Shown here: positions 9,791-19,368 of the stretch, in pieces
Numbering within the stretch: position 1 is the first letter of the stretch
How the letters are laid out: the number at the start of each line of letters is the position of its first letter
The notes under the pieces: generated by a model
The model's database searches: none
What the model was told of the DNA's origin: nothing
The model's input: the letters and a program-made list of their open reading frames with translations, nothing else
Program-made: the position numbers and the translations under genes
NCBI RefSeq assembly: GCF_000374645.1
Contig: NZ_KB894802.1
Location: 63,924 to 127,923 of the forward strand
DNA length: 64,000 nt
Direction: 5' to 3'
From: Arhodomonas aquaeolei DSM 8974
GTDB taxonomy: Bacteria; Pseudomonadota; Gammaproteobacteria; Nitrococcales; Nitrococcaceae

Positions 9791-12238
9791 ATGTCCACCG
9801 AATCGAGCGCCGAGCGCAACACCCCGGTCACCGGGCGCATGCCGGTCCTGCCGCTGCGCGACGTGGTGGTGTACCCGCATATGGTCATCCCGCTGTTTGT
9901 CGGGCGGGACAAGTCCATTCGCGCCCTGGAGGCGGCGATGGAAGGCGAACGCCGTATCTTCCTGGTCGCCCAGAAGAGTGCGGAGGTCGACGAGCCGGGG
10001 CCGGACGACCTCTACGGCATCGGCACCATCGCCAACATCCTGCAGATGCTCAAGCTCCCCGACGGCACCGTGAAGGTGCTGGTCGAGGGCAGCCAGCGGG
10101 CGCGCTTCTCCGCACTTGTGGAGGACGCCGACTACTTTGCCGCCAACGCCGAGGAGATCCCGGAGATCACCGGCGAGGGCGACCGCGAGCTCGACGTGAT
10201 GATGCGCTCGCTGATGTCGCTGTTCGAGCAGTACGTCAAGCTCAACAAGAAGGTGCCGCCGGAGATCCTCTCCTCGCTGCAGGGCATCGACGAGCCCGGG
10301 CGGCTGGCGGACACCGTCGCCGCGCACATGTCGCTGTCCATCGAGGAGAAACAGCGCACCCTCGAGATCGAGGACGTGCGTGCGCGCCTCGAGCACCTGA
10401 TGGCGCTGATCGAGGGCGAGCTCGACATCCTCCAGGTCGAGAAGCGCATCCGTGGGCGCGTCAAGCAGCAGATGGAGAAGTCCCAGCGCGAGTATTACCT
10501 GAATGAGCAGATGAAGGCCATTCAGAAGGAGCTGGGCGAACTCGAGGACGTGCCCAACGAGGTCGAGGACCTCGAGAACAAGATCGCCGACTCCGGCATG
10601 CCGCAGGAGGCACGCGAGAAGGCGGACCAGGAGCTCAACAAGCTCAAGCTCATGTCGCCGATGTCCGCGGAGGCGACGGTGGTGCGCAACTATCTCGAGT
10701 GGATGGTGAGCGTGCCGTGGAAAAAGCGCACCCGCGTGCGCCACGACCTCGAGCGCGCGCAGCACATCCTCGACACGGACCACTACGGTCTGGAGAAGGT
10801 GAAGGAGCGCATCCTCGAGTATCTCGCCGTGCAGAAGCGCGTGCGCAAGCTCAAGGGCCCGATCCTCTGCCTGGTGGGCCCGCCCGGTGTCGGCAAGACC
10901 TCGCTGGGGCAGTCCATTGCCCGCTCGGTCAACCGCAAGTTCGTGCGCATGTCCCTTGGCGGCGTGCGCGACGAGGCGGAGATCCGCGGCCATCGCCGGA
11001 CCTACATCGGTGCGCTGCCCGGCAAGATCATGCAGAAGCTCTCCAAGGTGGGTAACCGCAATCCGCTGTTCCTCCTCGACGAGGTGGACAAGATGGCGAT
11101 GGACTTCCGTGGCGACCCGGCCTCGGCGCTGCTCGAGGTCCTCGACCCGGAGCAGAACACCACCTTCAACGATCACTACCTGGAGGTGGACTTCGACCTC
11201 TCGGACGTGATGTTCGTGTGCACCGCGAACACCATGAATATCCCGGCGCCGCTGCTGGACCGCATGGAGGTCATCCGGCTGCCGGGCTACACCGAGGAGG
11301 AGAAGATCAACATCGCCGAGCGCTATCTCGTCCCCAAGCAGATCAAGGCCAACGGCCTGCGCAAGGGGGAGCTGGACATCAGCGCCAATGCGGTGCGCGA
11401 CATCGTGCGCTACTACACCCGCGAGGCGGGCGTGCGTAACCTCGAGCGCGAGGTCGCCAAGATCGCGCGCAAGGTCGTCCGCGAGGTGGTCACCGGGGCC
11501 AAGAAGAAAGGCAAGACCGAGACCGTGCGGGTCACCACCCAGAATATCGATCGCTACCTCGGCGTGCGGCGCTACCGTTACGGTGTGGCCGAGGAGGGTG
11601 ACCAGATCGGGCGTGTGACCGGCCTGGCATGGACCGAGGTGGGCGGCGAGCTGCTCACCATCGAGTCGGCGGTGGTCCCCGGCAAGGGCAGGCTGACCAA
11701 CACCGGTCAGCTCGGCGAGGTCATGCGCGAGTCCATCGAGGCGGCACGCACGGTGGTCCGCAGCCGTGCCGAGGCCCTGGGCGTGGACCCGGAGTTCCAT
11801 CAGAACCGCGACATCCACGTCCACGTGCCCGAGGGCGCCATCCCCAAGGATGGTCCCAGCGCCGGTATCGGCATGTGCACGGCGCTGGTCTCGGCCCTCA
11901 CGAGCATCCCGGTGCGTGCGGACGTGGCCATGACCGGCGAGATCACCCTGCGCGGTGAGGTGCTGCCCATCGGCGGGCTCAAGGAGAAGCTCCTCGCGGC
12001 CCTGCGTGGGGGTATCAAGACGGTGCTGATCCCGGAGGAGAACCGCAAGGATCTCGCCGAGATCAACAAGGATATCAAGGGCAAGCTCGATATCCGGCCG
12101 GTACGCTGGATCGACGAGGTCCTGGACGTGGCCCTCATCCGCCGGCCGGAGCCCGCCGACAAGGCGGAGCCGGAGACCGGCGAGGCCGAGACCCCGCGCA
12201 AGGGGCGTCGCAAGCGCGAGAGCGCCCGTACGCACTGA
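9791..12238 (+). CDS. lon: Lon protease, ATP-dependent serine protease
   Basis: Hexameric cytoplasmic AAA+ protease that removes misfolded and regulatory proteins. 815 residues. The N-terminal LON substrate-binding domain (about 15-210) starts [23 protein letters not shown]. Walker [10 protein letters not shown] is near 362-370 and Walker [12 protein letters not shown] near 424. The protease domain has the catalytic dyad Ser in PKDGPSAG (about 690) and Lys in [10 protein letters not shown] (about 733). The C-terminus carries a short Arg/Lys/Glu-rich tail ([14 protein letters not shown]). It follows clpX after a hairpin and a sigma-32-like promoter. A sigma-70 promoter for hupB begins 20 bases after its stop. 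Confidence 0.98.
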   Translation: MSTESSAERNTPVTGRMPVLPLRDVVVYPHMVIPLFVGRDKSIRALEAAMEGERRIFLVAQKSAEVDEPGPDDLYGIGTIANILQMLKLPDGTVKVLVEGSQRARFSALVEDADYFAANAEEIPEITGEGDRELDVMMRSLMSLFEQYVKLNKKVPPEILSSLQGIDEPGRLADTVAAHMSLSIEEKQRTLEIEDVRARLEHLMALIEGELDILQVEKRIRGRVKQQMEKSQREYYLNEQMKAIQKELGELEDVPNEVEDLENKIADSGMPQEAREKADQELNKLKLMSPMSAEATVVRNYLEWMVSVPWKKRTRVRHDLERAQHILDTDHYGLEKVKERILEYLAVQKRVRKLKGPILCLVGPPGVGKTSLGQSIARSVNRKFVRMSLGGVRDEAEIRGHRRTYIGALPGKIMQKLSKVGNRNPLFLLDEVDKMAMDFRGDPASALLEVLDPEQNTTFNDHYLEVDFDLSDVMFVCTANTMNIPAPLLDRMEVIRLPGYTEEEKINIAERYLVPKQIKANGLRKGELDISANAVRDIVRYYTREAGVRNLEREVAKIARKVVREVVTGAKKKGKTETVRVTTQNIDRYLGVRRYRYGVAEEGDQIGRVTGLAWTEVGGELLTIESAVVPGKGRLTNTGQLGEVMRESIEAARTVVRSRAEALGVDPEFHQNRDIHVHVPEGAIPKDGPSAGIGMCTALVSALTSIPVRADVAMTGEITLRGEVLPIGGLKEKLLAALRGGIKTVLIPEENRKDLAEINKDIKGKLDIRPVRWIDEVLDVALIRRPEPADKAEPETGEAETPRKGRRKRESARTH

Positions 12239-12258
12239 GTGCCGCGTCCGCTCTGGCG

Positions 12259-12287
12259 TTGACACTCTTCGGGGGCATTGCTATAAA
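12259..12287 (+). promoter_or_regulatory. Strong sigma-70 promoter of hupB
   Basis: TTGACA (12259-12264), exactly 17 bases, TATAAA (12282-12287): a near-perfect consensus. It lies 20 bases after lon. The 300-base lon-hupB gap (12239-12538) holds this promoter, the hairpin below and a leader of about 245 bases with no other recognisable element. Confidence 0.85.
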
Positions 12288-12288
12288 T

Positions 12289-12313
12289 CGTCCCGCCGGT
12301 GAACGGCGGGACG
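12289..12313 (+). other. Perfect inverted repeat at the hupB transcription start
   Basis: CGTCCCGCCG (12289-12298) and CGGCGGGACG (12304-12313) with loop GTGAA. The expected start of transcription is about 12294, so the repeat is either an operator covering the start or a hairpin at the very 5' end of the messenger. No T-run follows, so it is not a normal lon terminator. Confidence 0.6.
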
Positions 12314-12538
12314 GTTATCCTCCCGTTGCCCCATGCGGGGTATCCCCTTTGTGGATAGAACGCGGTGGATAGGAACAGGACGTCCCAGCGGTCCGCGCCC
12401 CCAGTGTTGTGCGTCTCCGTTGGTGACGCTAGGATGCGGGAAGGCTTACGCCGCGGTGCTTTGCCGACGCGGCCGGCACCAGCCGAAGTCGCGGGCAATG
12501 GGTTGGTCCATAAAAGAACACCAAGGGGAATCGTTCTG

Positions 12539-12811
12539 ATGAATAAGTCCGAGTTGATCGAAGCGGTCGCGCAGTCTGCAGACATTTCCAAGGCGGCGGC
12601 CACTCGTGCCGTTGATGCCTTCGTCGACTCCGTCGCCGACGCGCTTCGCGAGGGGGATCAGGTCACGCTGGTGGGCTTCGGCACCTTTACGGTGCGCGAG
12701 CGTGCCGCGCGTAGCGGGCGCAATCCGCGCACCGGTGAGACCATCAACATCCCCGCGTCCAAGGTTCCCGGCTTCAAGGCTGGTAAAGCGCTCAAGGATG
12801 CGGTAAACTAG
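12539..12811 (+). CDS. hupB: DNA-binding protein HU, beta type
   Basis: Small basic nucleoid protein that binds and bends DNA as a dimer. 90 residues, the standard length. [28 protein letters not shown] is the dimer-forming helical part. [22 protein letters not shown] (about 46-67) is the DNA-binding beta arm, with Arg and the conserved RNPRTG and [19 protein letters not shown] end. The true start is the ATG at 12539 after AAGGGGAA; the frame is open far upstream, but that is leader. Expressed from the strong promoter at 12259 with a long leader. It sits directly after lon, as in E. coli, and 13 bases before tRNA-Val. Confidence 0.97.
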   Translation: MNKSELIEAVAQSADISKAAATRAVDAFVDSVADALREGDQVTLVGFGTFTVRERAARSGRNPRTGETINIPASKVPGFKAGKALKDAVN

Positions 12812-12824
12812 CCAGTCTCAGTTG

Positions 12825-12900
12825 GGGTGGTTAGCTCAGCTGGGAGAGCGTCGCCCTTACAAGGCGAATGTCGGGGGTTCGAACCCCTCACCACCCACCA
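12825..12900 (+). tRNA. tRNA-Val (TAC)
   Basis: 76-nt cloverleaf with encoded CCA. Acceptor GGGTGGT pairs with ACCACCC. Anticodon stem TCGCC/GGCGA with loop CTTACAA, anticodon TAC. It begins 13 bases after the hupB stop with no obvious promoter between them. Confidence 0.96.
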
Positions 12901-12905
12901 AAAAC

Positions 12906-12982
12906 GGAGCGGTAGTTCAGCTGGTTAGAATGCCGGCCTGTCACGCCGGAGGTCGCGGGTTCGAGTCCCGTCCGCTCCGCCA
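12906..12982 (+). tRNA. tRNA-Asp (GTC)
   Basis: 77-nt cloverleaf with encoded CCA. Acceptor GGAGCGG pairs with CCGCTCC. The anticodon loop CTGTCAC gives anticodon GTC. It lies five bases after tRNA-Val, so the two are co-transcribed. Confidence 0.96.
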
Positions 12983-13002
12983 CCGATTTCCCAGCACTCC
13001 AG

Positions 13003-13027
13003 AAAGGCGCCCGCGCGGCGCCTTTTT
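13003..13027 (+). terminator. Rho-independent terminator after tRNA-Asp
   Basis: AAA, stem GGCGCC / GGCGCC with loop CGCGC (13006-13022), then TTTTT. It probably ends the hupB-tRNA-Val-tRNA-Asp transcript. Confidence 0.88.
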
Positions 13028-13102
13028 GCTGTCCGGAACCCCGGAAAACACGGGTTGTCTCCCGGGGGACGTGTATAACCCCAGTCGGCATGGTTGGTGA
13101 CG

Positions 13103-15028
13103 ATGCTTCAGGCTATTCGTGACAATACCAGGGGCTGGATCGCCTACGTTATCGTGGCGGTCCTGATCGTCCCCTTCGCGCTGTTCGGCGTCTATAACTA
13201 CTTCACCGGCGGGAGCAATCCGCCGGTCGCCGAGGTCGCGGGCCACGAGATCACCTCGCAGCAGCTCGACCGAGCGGTCCAGCAGCAGCGCCGGCGTCTG
13301 CAGCAGATGCTTGGCGACCAGTACGATCCGTCCATGTTCGGCGACGGCGTCCTCCGGCGCCGCGCCCTGGACAACCTGATCGATTCCACGGTGCTCGACA
13401 GCTATGCGCGGGAGCATGGTTTCCGCCTCACCAATGCCGCCCTGCGCGCCCGGATCCGCTCTCAGCAGGCATTCCAGGCCAACGGCGAGTTCTCCCAGGA
13501 GCGCTACCAGGCGGTGCTCCGCCAGAACGGCATGACCCCGGAGCAGTACGAGGCCCAGCTGCGTCAGCAGGGGGCCACCGGGCAGCTCCGCCAGGGGGTC
13601 ACCGGCTCGGTGATCGTCACCGACGTCCAGCTCGCCCGTTTCGTCGCCCTGCAGCGCCAGCAGCGCGATGCGGCCTGGCTGCGGGTCGATGCCGCCGCGT
13701 TCAACGGCGAGGTGGACGCCGGCGAGGACGCCCTGCGCGAGTATTACGACGCGCACGCCGATGCCTGGCAGCGGCCGCAGCAGGTCCGGCTCGCCTACGT
13801 GGAGCTCTCCCGTGACAAGCTCGCCTCCAGCGTCGAGGTCAGCGACGAGGCGGTGCGCAAGCGCTACGAATCCCTGCGTGATACCCGCTTTACCCAGGGG
13901 GGCGCGCGCCGGGTGCAGCATATCCTCATCCAGGTGCCGGACGATGCCGCCGACGAGGAGGTCGAGGCCGCGCGCAAGCGCCTGGAGGATGTGCGCACGC
14001 GGATCGTCGACGGCGACATCGATTTCGCGGCGGCGGCACAGGAATATTCGGACGACGCCGGCTCCGCGGATGACGGCGGCGCCCTGGGCTGGGTCTCCCG
14101 GGGCGACCTCTCCGAGCCGATGGCGAAGGCGGCGTTCTCCCTGGAGGAGGGGGCGGTCAGCGAGCCGGTGCGCACCGATTTCGGCTGGCACCTGATCCGC
14201 GCCGCCGAGGTGCGTGACCGCGAAGTGCAGCCCTTCGAGGCCGTTCGTGACACCCTGCGCCAGGAGCTTGCGGCGGAGAAGGCCGAGCAGCGTTACGTCG
14301 AGGTACGCAACGAGTTCGCCAACGTCGCCTACGAGAACCCGCAGGGTCTCGAGCCCGCCGCCGAGGCGGCCGGGGTGCCGGTGCAGACCACGGACTGGGT
14401 CTCGCGTCAGGGCGGCGGCGAGGGCATTGCCTCCAACCAGTCGGTGATGGAGGCCGCCTTCTCCAGGACCGTCCTGGATGACGGGATGAACAGCGAGCTC
14501 ATCAAGCTCGGCGACAATCGCTCGGTGGTCGTGCGTATCGCCGATCAGCGTCCCGCGACCACGCTGCCGTTCGATGAGGTCCGCGATCAGGTGCGTGAGC
14601 GTTTCGTCTCGGAGCACACCGCGACCCTCGCCCGCGAGCGCGGCGAGGCGCTGGAGAACAAGCTCGCCGACGGCACCACGGCGGAGGACCTCGCTGCCGG
14701 TGGTGGCGGTGTCGACTACAAGGCGTTCGGCTGGGTCGGCCGTGACGGTGGCGGCGGGCTACCGCGTGCGGTTACCGACCGGCTCTTCCGTATGGCCCAT
14801 CCCGGGGACGGCGGGACGACTCGTGCCGGGGTCAGCCTGGCGGACGGCGACTACGCGGTGGTCCTGCTGAGCGGTGTGCGTGACGGCAGCCTGGATGACG
14901 TGCCCGATGCGCAGCGCGAGCAGCTGCGTCAGCGTCTGGGGCAGCTCGATGCGGCCAGTGTCGGTTCGGCCCTGGTCGAGGCGTTGCGCGCCGAGACGGA
15001 CGTCACCATCTACGAGGACCGCCTCTAG
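13103..15028 (+). CDS. ppiD: Membrane-anchored periplasmic chaperone PpiD (SurA-like / parvulin)
   Basis: Chaperone at the exit of the Sec translocon that helps newly exported proteins fold. 641 residues, as usual. MLQAIRDNTRGWIAYVIVAVLIVPFALFGVYNYF gives one N-terminal membrane helix (about 12-34); the rest is periplasmic. Residues about 35-230 form the SurA-type helical domain. Residues about 265-370 are the parvulin domain (RRVQHILIQVP, then GGALGWVSRGDLSEPMAKAAF and DFGWHLIRAAEV). A second helical/rotamase-like part follows. The ATG at 13103 fits the family N-terminus; TTG 13094 and GTG 13097 are possible but add nothing. lon-hupB-ppiD is the E. coli order; here two tRNAs and a terminator intervene. 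Confidence 0.93.
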   Translation: MLQAIRDNTRGWIAYVIVAVLIVPFALFGVYNYFTGGSNPPVAEVAGHEITSQQLDRAVQQQRRRLQQMLGDQYDPSMFGDGVLRRRALDNLIDSTVLDSYAREHGFRLTNAALRARIRSQQAFQANGEFSQERYQAVLRQNGMTPEQYEAQLRQQGATGQLRQGVTGSVIVTDVQLARFVALQRQQRDAAWLRVDAAAFNGEVDAGEDALREYYDAHADAWQRPQQVRLAYVELSRDKLASSVEVSDEAVRKRYESLRDTRFTQGGARRVQHILIQVPDDAADEEVEAARKRLEDVRTRIVDGDIDFAAAAQEYSDDAGSADDGGALGWVSRGDLSEPMAKAAFSLEEGAVSEPVRTDFGWHLIRAAEVRDREVQPFEAVRDTLRQELAAEKAEQRYVEVRNEFANVAYENPQGLEPAAEAAGVPVQTTDWVSRQGGGEGIASNQSVMEAAFSRTVLDDGMNSELIKLGDNRSVVVRIADQRPATTLPFDEVRDQVRERFVSEHTATLARERGEALENKLADGTTAEDLAAGGGGVDYKAFGWVGRDGGGGLPRAVTDRLFRMAHPGDGGTTRAGVSLADGDYAVVLLSGVRDGSLDDVPDAQREQLRQRLGQLDAASVGSALVEALRAETDVTIYEDRL

Positions 15029-15051
15029 GCCGGGGACTCACTGCCGGCCGT

Positions 15052-15085
15052 CCAGCGCGGCGCCGGGGTTCCGGCACCGCGCTGG
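15052..15085. terminator. Bidirectional hairpin between ppiD and fabI
   Basis: CCAGCGCGG-C-GCCGG / CCGGC-A-CCGCGCTGG: a 14-bp stem with one C-A mismatch and a four-base loop. It lies between the two convergent genes. No T-run on either side, so its strength as a terminator is uncertain. Confidence 0.5.
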
Positions 15086-15092
15086 GTATGCC

Positions 15093-15884
15093 TTACTCGA
15101 ACTCGGCGCCGGACAGTGCCACGGCGTGGAAGCCCGCATCCACGTGGACCACCTCGCCGGTAATGCCGGAGGCGAGGTCGGAGCACAGGAACGCCCCCGC
15201 CTTGCCCACGTCCTCCGGGGTGACGTTGCGCCGCAGCGGTGCCGCCTGGGCGTTGTAGTCCAGCATCTTGCGGAAGTTGCCGATCCCCGAGGCCGCCAGG
15301 GTGCGGATGGGGCCGGCGGAGATGGCGTTCACCCGCGTACCCTCCGGGCCGAGGTCGTAGGCCATATAGCGCACCGACGCCTCCAGCGCCGCCTTGGCCG
15401 GCCCCATGACGTTGTAGTTCGGCAGGGCGCGTTCACCGCCGAGGTAGGTCAGGGTCAGCAGGCTGCCCTGGCGGCCCTTCATCATGGGCCGTGCCCGCCT
15501 GGCCAGCGCCACGAAGCTGTAGGCGGAGATGTCCTGGGCGGTGCGGAAGCCCTCGCGGGTGGTGTTGTCCACGAACGAGCCCTCGAGCTCCTCGCGGGGC
15601 GCGTAGCCCACCGCGTGGACCACGATGTCCAGGCCGTCCCACTGGCGCTCGAGCTCGGCGAACACCGCCTCGATATCCTCGTCACGGCTGACGTCCAGCG
15701 GCAGCACGATACTGCTGCCACACGCCTGCGCACACTGCTCGACCCGCGGCTTGAGCTTGTCGTTCTGGTAGGTCAGCGCGATTTCCGCACCCTGCTCGGC
15801 CATGGCCTCGGCAACCCCCCAGGCGATGGAGCGGTTGCTCGCCACGCCGACGATCAGTGCCTTCTTGCCATCGAGAAAACCCAT
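15093..15884 (-). CDS. fabI: Enoyl-[acyl-carrier-protein] reductase (NADH)
   Basis: Last step of each fatty-acid elongation round: reduces trans-2-enoyl-ACP with NADH. 263 residues, the family size. [25 protein letters not shown] is the nucleotide-binding start. The active-site Tyr and Lys are in [21 protein letters not shown] (Tyr-x6-Lys), and [11 protein letters not shown] is the flipping substrate loop. The start at 15884 gives the normal N-terminus; the frame is open for 75 codons more but that part is low-complexity and overlaps the yejA upstream region. Convergent with ppiD, divergent from the yej operon. FabI is the target of triclosan and isoniazid-type inhibitors in other bacteria. 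Confidence 0.96.
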   Translation of the reverse strand: MGFLDGKKALIVGVASNRSIAWGVAEAMAEQGAEIALTYQNDKLKPRVEQCAQACGSSIVLPLDVSRDEDIEAVFAELERQWDGLDIVVHAVGYAPREELEGSFVDNTTREGFRTAQDISAYSFVALARRARPMMKGRQGSLLTLTYLGGERALPNYNVMGPAKAALEASVRYMAYDLGPEGTRVNAISAGPIRTLAASGIGNFRKMLDYNAQAAPLRRNVTPEDVGKAGAFLCSDLASGITGEVVHVDAGFHAVALSGAEFE

Positions 15885-15920
15885 CGGCTCGTCCCTAGTC
15901 TCTGTCTGAAGTGATAGCCC

Positions 15921-15946
15921 ACCCCGGCCGCGCCGGCGGCCGGGGT
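15921..15946. repeat. Inverted repeat in the fabI-yejA divergent region
   Basis: ACCCCGGCCG (15921-15930) and CGGCCGGGGT (15937-15946) are perfect reverse complements around CGCCGG. It could be an operator shared by the two divergent genes or a leader hairpin of fabI, about 37 bases upstream of its start codon. Confidence 0.5.
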
Positions 15947-15996
15947 CCCGCAGGGGAATGGTACACGAGCGTGGCGGCCGCGGGGTGGGGCGAGTG

Positions 15997-16024
15997 TTGG
16001 CGCCTCGTGATGGAGTGCTACTAT
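15997..16024 (+). promoter_or_regulatory. Candidate promoter of the yej operon
   Basis: TTGGCG (15997-16002), 16 bases, TACTAT (16019-16024), each four of six to consensus. It would start transcription about 25 bases before the yejA ATG. Confidence 0.45.
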
Positions 16025-16057
16025 GCCCGGCAATGTGTCCGTGAGGAGTCCTCGCCG

Positions 16058-17863
16058 ATGAAGGTCCTGGCGAAGCTGTGTGCCGGCGTACTCGTGCTCG
16101 CTGCCGCACCGGCCGCGATGGCCGCGCATGCCGTGGCCATGTACGGCAGCCCCAAGTATCCGTCCGGATTCGAGCATTTCGATTACGTCAACCCGGATGC
16201 CCCCAAGGGCGGCACGCTGCGGCTGGCGAACACCGTCGCCGCGACCTTCGACAGCCTCAACCCCTTCATCCTCAAGGGTAATCCGGCGGCGGACCTCACC
16301 CGGACCTACGACACCCTGACCGTGCGCTCGCTGGACGAGCCGTTTACCGAGTACGGGCTGGTGGCGAAGGACATCGAGATCGCCCCGGATCGCACCTGGG
16401 TGCGTTACCGCCTGCGCAAGGCGGCGCGCTTTCACGACGGCGAACCCATCACCGCCGAGGACGTGGCCTTCAGCTTCCGCATCCTCAAGGAGAAGGGGCA
16501 TCCCCAGTACCGCTCCTACTACAAGGATGTCACCGGCGTGGACGTGGAGGATGCGCACACGGTGACCTTCCATTTCGCCAGCGGAGACAACCGCGAGCTG
16601 CCGCTCATCCTCGGTCAGCTCCCGATCCTGCCCAAGCACTACTGGGCGGAGCGTGATTTTGACAAGACCACGCTGGATCCGCCGCTAGGCAGCGGCCCGT
16701 ACCGCATCGCCGAGGTCGATCCCGGCAAGCGTATCGTCTATGAGCGCGTGGACGACTACTGGGCGAAGGACCTGCCCGTGAACCGCGGGCGCTACAACTT
16801 CGAGCGCATCAGCTACGACTACTACCGCGACGCCACCGTCGCGGTGGAAGCGCTCAAGGGCGGGGCCTACGACATGCGCATCGAGAACGTGGCCAAGAAC
16901 TGGGCCACCGCCTACAACATCCCCGCGCTGGAGGAAGGGCGGCTGGTCAAGCAGTCCATCGACCATAACCTGCCCTTCGGCGTGCAGGGGTGGTTCTTCA
17001 ACACGCGCCGGCCTGTATTCCAGGACCCCCGGGTGCGTGAGGCCATCGGCTACGCCTTCGATTTCCAGTGGACCAACCGCAATCTGTTCTACGGCGCCTA
17101 CAAGCGCCTGGACAGCTATTTCGCGAACTCCGAGCTGGCCGCACGGGGCAAGCCCTCAGGGGCGGAGCTGAAGCTCCTGGAGCCATGGCGCGACCAGCTT
17201 CCCGAGCGTGTGTTCAGCAAGGCCTACACGCCGCCGAGTACCGCCGGCGAGGGCGGCCTGCGGGATAACCTGCGCCGCGCGGTGGCGCTGCTGAATGATG
17301 CCGGCTACGCCATCCGCGACGGGCGCATGGTCAACGAGGATACCGGCAAGCCGCTGTCCTTCGAGATCCTGCTCGACAGCGCCTCGATGGAGCGGGTCAC
17401 GCTGCCCTTCGTGAAGAACCTCGAGCGGCTGGGGATCGACGCCACCGTGCGGACGGTGGATCCGACCCAGTACCAGAACCGGGTCCAGCGCTTCGAGTAC
17501 GACATGATCGCCGAGCGCATCGCCCAGTCGCTCTCTCCGGGTAACGAGCAGCGTGCCTACTGGGGCTGCGAGGCGGCGAAGACGCCGGGCAGTCAGAACT
17601 ATGCCGGCATTTGCAGCCCCGCGATCGACGCGCTCATCGACAAGGTCATCCATGCGCCCGACCGCGAGGCGCTGGTCACGCGTACGCGGGCGCTGGACCG
17701 GGCGCTCCTGTGGGGGTTCTATGTGGTGCCCCACTGGTACTCCGGCAGTTTCCGGCTGGTCTACTGGGACAAGTTCGGCCAGCCCGCCAGGAACCCGCCC
17801 TACGGACTGGCGCTGGACAGCTGGTGGGTGAATCCGGAGAAGGCGGCGGCACTGTCGCAGTGA
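16058..17863 (+). CDS. yejA: Oligopeptide ABC transporter, periplasmic substrate-binding protein (YejA type)
   Basis: Captures peptides in the periplasm for the YejBEF importer (the E. coli homologue takes up microcin C). 601 residues. [23 protein letters not shown] is a Sec signal peptide. The SBP_bac_5 fold is clear: [33 protein letters not shown] is the YejA signature, followed by [27 protein letters not shown] and [35 protein letters not shown] 16058 has GAGGAG nine bases upstream. First gene of yejA-x-yejB-yejE-yejF, transcribed away from fabI. Confidence 0.94.
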   Translation: MKVLAKLCAGVLVLAAAPAAMAAHAVAMYGSPKYPSGFEHFDYVNPDAPKGGTLRLANTVAATFDSLNPFILKGNPAADLTRTYDTLTVRSLDEPFTEYGLVAKDIEIAPDRTWVRYRLRKAARFHDGEPITAEDVAFSFRILKEKGHPQYRSYYKDVTGVDVEDAHTVTFHFASGDNRELPLILGQLPILPKHYWAERDFDKTTLDPPLGSGPYRIAEVDPGKRIVYERVDDYWAKDLPVNRGRYNFERISYDYYRDATVAVEALKGGAYDMRIENVAKNWATAYNIPALEEGRLVKQSIDHNLPFGVQGWFFNTRRPVFQDPRVREAIGYAFDFQWTNRNLFYGAYKRLDSYFANSELAARGKPSGAELKLLEPWRDQLPERVFSKAYTPPSTAGEGGLRDNLRRAVALLNDAGYAIRDGRMVNEDTGKPLSFEILLDSASMERVTLPFVKNLERLGIDATVRTVDPTQYQNRVQRFEYDMIAERIAQSLSPGNEQRAYWGCEAAKTPGSQNYAGICSPAIDALIDKVIHAPDREALVTRTRALDRALLWGFYVVPHWYSGSFRLVYWDKFGQPARNPPYGLALDSWWVNPEKAAALSQ

Positions 17864-17894
17864 CGGCCGGGCAGGGAACCAAGGAGGTGCGAGC

Positions 17895-18203
17895 ATGTCG
17901 GACGCACTGATGCACGGCGCGGAACGCATCACCGAGCGGGTCCGGGAGCGGGCCAACGCGGCCAACGTGGCCCTGCTCTCGGTGTTCTGGAACGGCGATG
18001 AGGGCCTGCGCGGCGACGCCGACCTGCAGACCCTGTTCATCGAGGGTGTGGAGAAGACCGCACGCGTGGCGCTGACCAGCGACCAGGTCAGCGGCGCCAG
18101 CGAGGGCGGCGTGACCCCCGACGTGGACGCGCTGCTCGAGGAGGCGCTGAACAGTATTCACGTGCCGGCGGCGCCGTCGCCGCCGGAGGGGGGAGCCGGC
18201 TGA
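17895..18203 (+). CDS. Small acidic protein inside the yej operon, unknown function
   Basis: 102 residues with no signal peptide or membrane helix. I do not recognise it. It begins [31 protein letters not shown], mostly helical and amphipathic, and ends with a Pro/Gly-rich tail. The ribosome site AAGGAGGTG is near perfect, six bases before the ATG, so it should be well translated. It lies 31 bases after yejA and four bases before yejB, a place where E. coli has no gene. Codon use matches its neighbours, which supports it being real. A cytoplasmic accessory of the transporter is only a guess from position. Confidence 0.75.
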   Translation: MSDALMHGAERITERVRERANAANVALLSVFWNGDEGLRGDADLQTLFIEGVEKTARVALTSDQVSGASEGGVTPDVDALLEEALNSIHVPAAPSPPEGGAG

Positions 18204-18207
18204 GGGG

Positions 18208-19299
18208 ATGCCCGCCTATATCGCGCGACGCCTGCTGCTGATGATCCCGACCCTGCTCGGGATCCTGCTGCTGAACTTCGTGATCGTTCAGTTCGCCCCG
18301 GGTGGCCCGGTGCAGCAGATCGCCGCGCAGGTGCGCGGCACCACCGATCTGAGCACCAGCCAGTTCGCCGGCAGCAGCGGCGATACCCGTGGCGGGGACG
18401 GCAGCGACACCGGCTCGGGTTACCGGGGTGCGCAGGGGCTGCCGCCGGAGCTGATCGAGGAGCTGCGCCATCAGTTCGGCTTCGACCGTCCGGCCTACGA
18501 GCGCTTCCTCAAGATGGTGGGCGACTACCTGCGGCTGGATTTCGGCGAGAGCTTCTACCGTGACCGCAGCGTGCTCGATCTGATCATCGACAAGCTGCCG
18601 GTCTCCATCTCGCTGGGGTTGTGGACGACGCTGATCGTGTATCTCGTCTCCATCCCCCTGGGGATCCGCAAGGCGGTGCGCGACGGCAGCCGCTTCGACG
18701 TGTGGACCTCCGGCGTGGTGATCGTCGGCTACGCGGTGCCGGGGTTCCTGTTCGCCATCCTGCTGATCGTGCTATTCGCCGGCGGGACCTACCTCGACTG
18801 GTTCCCGCTGCGCGGACTGACCTCGGAGAACTGGGCCGCACTGTCGTGGCCCGCGCGCATCGCGGACTACTTCTGGCACATCACCCTGCCGGTCATCTCC
18901 ATGGTCATAGGCGGCTTTGCGAGCCTGACCATGCTCACCAAGAACTCCTTCATGGAGGAGGTGCACAAGCAGTACGTCGTCACCGCCCGGGCCAAGGGGG
19001 TGAGCGAACGCCGGGTGCTCTACGGCCACGTCTTCCGTAACGCCATGCTGGTGGTTATCGCGGGAATGCCCGCGGCGTTCGTGAGCATCCTGTTCACCGG
19101 CGCGATGCTCATCGAGGTGATCTTCTCGCTGGACGGGTTGGGTCTGCTCGGCTTCCAGTCGGTGGTGAATCGCGACTACCCGGTGGTGTTCGGGACCCTG
19201 TTCATCTTCACGCTGCTCGGCCTGATCCTTAACCTGATCGGCGATCTCACCTACGTCCTCGTGGACCCGCGTATCGACTTCGAGACCCGGGAGGGCTGA
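18208..19299 (+). CDS. yejB: Oligopeptide ABC transporter permease (YejB type)
   Basis: Inner-membrane permease of the peptide importer. 363 residues. [36 protein letters not shown] is the first helix with the DppB/OppB-type start. A hydrophilic periplasmic loop of about 60 residues follows (Gly/Ser/Asp-rich, then [26 protein letters not shown]). Five more helices come after. The ATPase-contacting EAA loop is [25 protein letters not shown] near residues 255-275. It starts four bases after the small gene upstream, so translation is probably coupled. Confidence 0.94.
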   Translation: MPAYIARRLLLMIPTLLGILLLNFVIVQFAPGGPVQQIAAQVRGTTDLSTSQFAGSSGDTRGGDGSDTGSGYRGAQGLPPELIEELRHQFGFDRPAYERFLKMVGDYLRLDFGESFYRDRSVLDLIIDKLPVSISLGLWTTLIVYLVSIPLGIRKAVRDGSRFDVWTSGVVIVGYAVPGFLFAILLIVLFAGGTYLDWFPLRGLTSENWAALSWPARIADYFWHITLPVISMVIGGFASLTMLTKNSFMEEVHKQYVVTARAKGVSERRVLYGHVFRNAMLVVIAGMPAAFVSILFTGAMLIEVIFSLDGLGLLGFQSVVNRDYPVVFGTLFIFTLLGLILNLIGDLTYVLVDPRIDFETREG

Positions 19300-19368
19300 A
19301 CGGATGCACTGGCGCGAGGCATGCCGGAGCGCACAGGGCGGCCGCGGGGCGCGCCCATCGGGGGGCGA

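Noticed and set aside
12365..12538. N-terminal extension of HU upstream of ATG 12539
   Set aside because: The frame is open, but HU is 90 residues, the extension is not HU-like, and AAGGGGAA sits right before ATG 12539.
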